Source: Kitasatospora sp. DSM 101779 (GTDB taxonomy: Bacteria > Actinomycetota > Actinomycetes > Streptomycetales > Streptomycetaceae). From it: a stretch of DNA of 35,041 nucleotides. Shown here one piece after another: positions 33,756 through 35,041 of this stretch; the stretch's first letter is position 1; every line of letters starts with the position of its first letter. The position numbers and the translations under genes are program-made. Under the pieces are notes generated by a model. The model was not told the DNA's origin. It saw only the letters and a list, made by a program, of their open reading frames with translations, and did no database searches. The stretch is taken from NCBI RefSeq assembly GCF_025655475.1, contig NZ_JAHTIK010000001.1:3134299-3169339 (forward strand), given 5' to 3'.

Positions 33756-35041
33756 GTGCGGGGCAACGACCGCTACGAGGTTGAGGATCACCTCTCCCAG
33801 TTCGAGGCCGAGATGGAACGGACTCGCAAGGAGCGGGACAAGACCGTCCAGCATGCCGAGGACCTCGCCTACCAGGTGGAGGTGCTCCGGGCCAAGCTGC
33901 ACGAGGCCCGTCGGCAGCTCGCGCAGCCGCGTGCCTTCGACTCCGTCTCCGGCCAGGCCGAGCAACTGCTCCGCAACGCCGAGATGCAGGCCGAGCAGCT
34001 CCGCGCGGACGCCGAGCGCCAGCTGCGCGAGTCCCAGGCGGCCACCCAGCGTCTGCTGGCCGAGGCCGCCGAACGCACTGCCCGGCTGGAGGCCGAGTTC
34101 GCCACCCGGCGCCACCAGCTGGAGGAGGAGCTCAACGAGTTCCGCCGCTCCGCCGAGCGCCACGTCAAGGAGAACGTCTCCTGGGCGGAGCAGACCCGGG
34201 CCGGCACCGAGCAGGAGGCCCAGCGCCTGCTGCAGGAGGCCCGCATCGAGGCCGAGCGGATGATGGCCGCCGCCCGCGCCGAGGCCACCGCCCTCGCCGA
34301 CCAGGCCCGCGCCCAGACCGCCGCCGACGTCGACGCCGCCCGCGGCGAGGCCCAGGCCGCCGCCGAGGCCGCCCTGCACCGCGCCCAGACCGACGCCGAG
34401 CGCCTGCTGCGCGCCGCCTCCGAGCAGGCCCAGCAGGCCAGCGCCCAGGCCGAGGAGCTCCGCGGCAGCGCCGCCAACGAGGCGCAGCAGCAGCTCGCGC
34501 AGGCGCACGCCGCCGCCGAGCGCCGGCTCGCCGCCGCGCAGGCCGAGATCGGCGAACTCAAGCGCCGGGCCCTGGACGACCAGGAGCGCGCCGAGGCCGC
34601 CCTCGGCCGCGCCCAGGCCGAGATAGAACGGCTCCGCGCCGAGGCCCTCGCCGAGGCCGAGCGGGCCCGCCAGGAGGCCGCCGACCAGCTCAACGCCGCC
34701 CGCAACGCCGCCGAACGGCTGCAGGCCGAGGCCGCCGCCGCAGCCGAGCAGCGGGTCGCCGACGGCGAGGCCGCCAGCGAGCAGCGCTCGCTCACCGCCA
34801 AGGCCGAGATCGCCAAGATGGTGGCCGCCGCCACCAAGGAGGCGGAGATCATCAAGGCCGCCGCGGCGACCGCGCGGGCCGAGGCCGACGCCGCCAGGGC
34901 CGCCGCCGCCGAGGAGAGCGAGCGGCTGCGCGCCACCGCCGAGTCGGTGGCCTCCCAGCTGCGGTCCGAGGCCGAGGCGGAGATCGCCGACCTCCGGGCG
35001 GAGGCCGAGGGCGAGGTCGCCGCGCTGCGGTCCGAGGCCGA
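33756..35041 (+). CDS. scy: Scy, coiled-coil polar-growth scaffold (5' part, runs off the window)
   Basis: Scy organises the tip-assembly complex with DivIVA and FilP in Streptomyces and controls hyphal tip number. The first 428 codons are present and the gene continues past the window. The N-terminus (GTG start, RGNDRYEVEDHLSQFEAEME) and the block HAEDLAYQVEVLRAKLHEAR match my memory of Scy, followed by AEQLLRNAEMQAEQLRADAE. From about residue 65 on it is nearly pure Ala/Glu/Arg/Gln coiled coil (repeated AEAERLRAEA-like units) without Pro or Cys. The start GTG 33756 follows the purine-rich GGATGGGA (33741-33748). Cytoskeletal role is from the family. Confidence 0.88.
   Translation, partial: MRGNDRYEVEDHLSQFEAEMERTRKERDKTVQHAEDLAYQVEVLRAKLHEARRQLAQPRAFDSVSGQAEQLLRNAEMQAEQLRADAERQLRESQAATQRLLAEAAERTARLEAEFATRRHQLEEELNEFRRSAERHVKENVSWAEQTRAGTEQEAQRLLQEARIEAERMMAAARAEATALADQARAQTAADVDAARGEAQAAAEAALHRAQTDAERLLRAASEQAQQASAQAEELRGSAANEAQQQLAQAHAAAERRLAAAQAEIGELKRRALDDQERAEAALGRAQAEIERLRAEALAEAERARQEAADQLNAARNAAERLQAEAAAAAEQRVADGEAASEQRSLTAKAEIAKMVAAATKEAEIIKAAAATARAEADAARAAAAEESERLRATAESVASQLRSEAEAEIADLRAEAEGEVAALRSEA

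Overview
The window is chromosomal DNA of a high-GC actinomycete, almost certainly Streptomyces or Kitasatospora. The evidence is GC-rich third codon positions, GTG starts, 1- and 4-bp stop/start overlaps, a GlgE/TreS/maltokinase/GlgB cluster, isobutyryl-CoA mutase, AIM24 and DUF6230/DUF6114 families, and the polar-growth coiled-coil protein Scy. From memory the order resembles a conserved core region of Streptomyces chromosomes; I could not check this by search. I see no tRNA, rRNA, CRISPR array, integrase or transposase.

Layout. (1) 162-8319, plus strand: the GlgE route of alpha-glucan synthesis. TreS makes maltose from trehalose, Mak phosphorylates it, GlgE polymerises maltose-1-phosphate and GlgB branches the product. 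GlgE carries an unusual Ala/Thr/Lys-rich N-terminal tail resembling a histone H1 or HupS tail. (2) 8467-13337, plus: the acetate/pyruvate node pta-ackA followed by pyk, closed by a 44-bp perfect palindrome. (3) 13492-16028, minus: three genes for exported or membrane proteins of unknown role (a Pro/Ala/Thr-rich secreted protein, a DUF6114 membrane protein and a DUF6230 protein). A 618-bp upstream region rich in hairpins and operator-like dyads precedes them. (4) 16647-18653: a thioredoxin-TPR protein (minus) divergent from a TetR regulator (plus). (5) 18654-18888: a dispersed-type palindromic repeat. (6) 18889-21725, minus: icmA, a DUF3817 membrane protein and a MarR regulator. (7) 22209-25780, plus: two adjacent, clearly duplicated secreted M4 (thermolysin-type) proteases with duplicated leaders. 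(8) 25858-27142: a second DUF3817 gene (minus) and a DUF2127-type membrane protein (plus). (9) 27224-29579: three overlapping AIM24 paralogues. (10) 29659-33214: a MarR regulator, MeaB-type GTPase, thiolase and methylmalonyl-CoA epimerase. (11) 33215-33755: a long intergenic region with an eight-copy 10-bp tandem repeat. (12) 33756 to the end: the 5' part of scy.

How the genes fit together: sections 1 and 2 handle storage carbon and overflow metabolism. IcmA, the MeaB-type GTPase, thiolase and epimerase link branched-chain and short-chain acyl-CoAs to methylmalonyl-CoA and polyketide precursors. The observations most worth following are these. A TTAC-N6-GTAA-like operator occurs in front of the TetR gene, the DUF6230 operon and the thiolase. 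The DUF6230/DUF6114 operon has no known function. The three AIM24 paralogues are translationally linked. The GlgE tail is fused to a metabolic enzyme. Start sites were often moved inward from the longest open frame on the basis of ribosome binding sites and family alignment; each case is stated.
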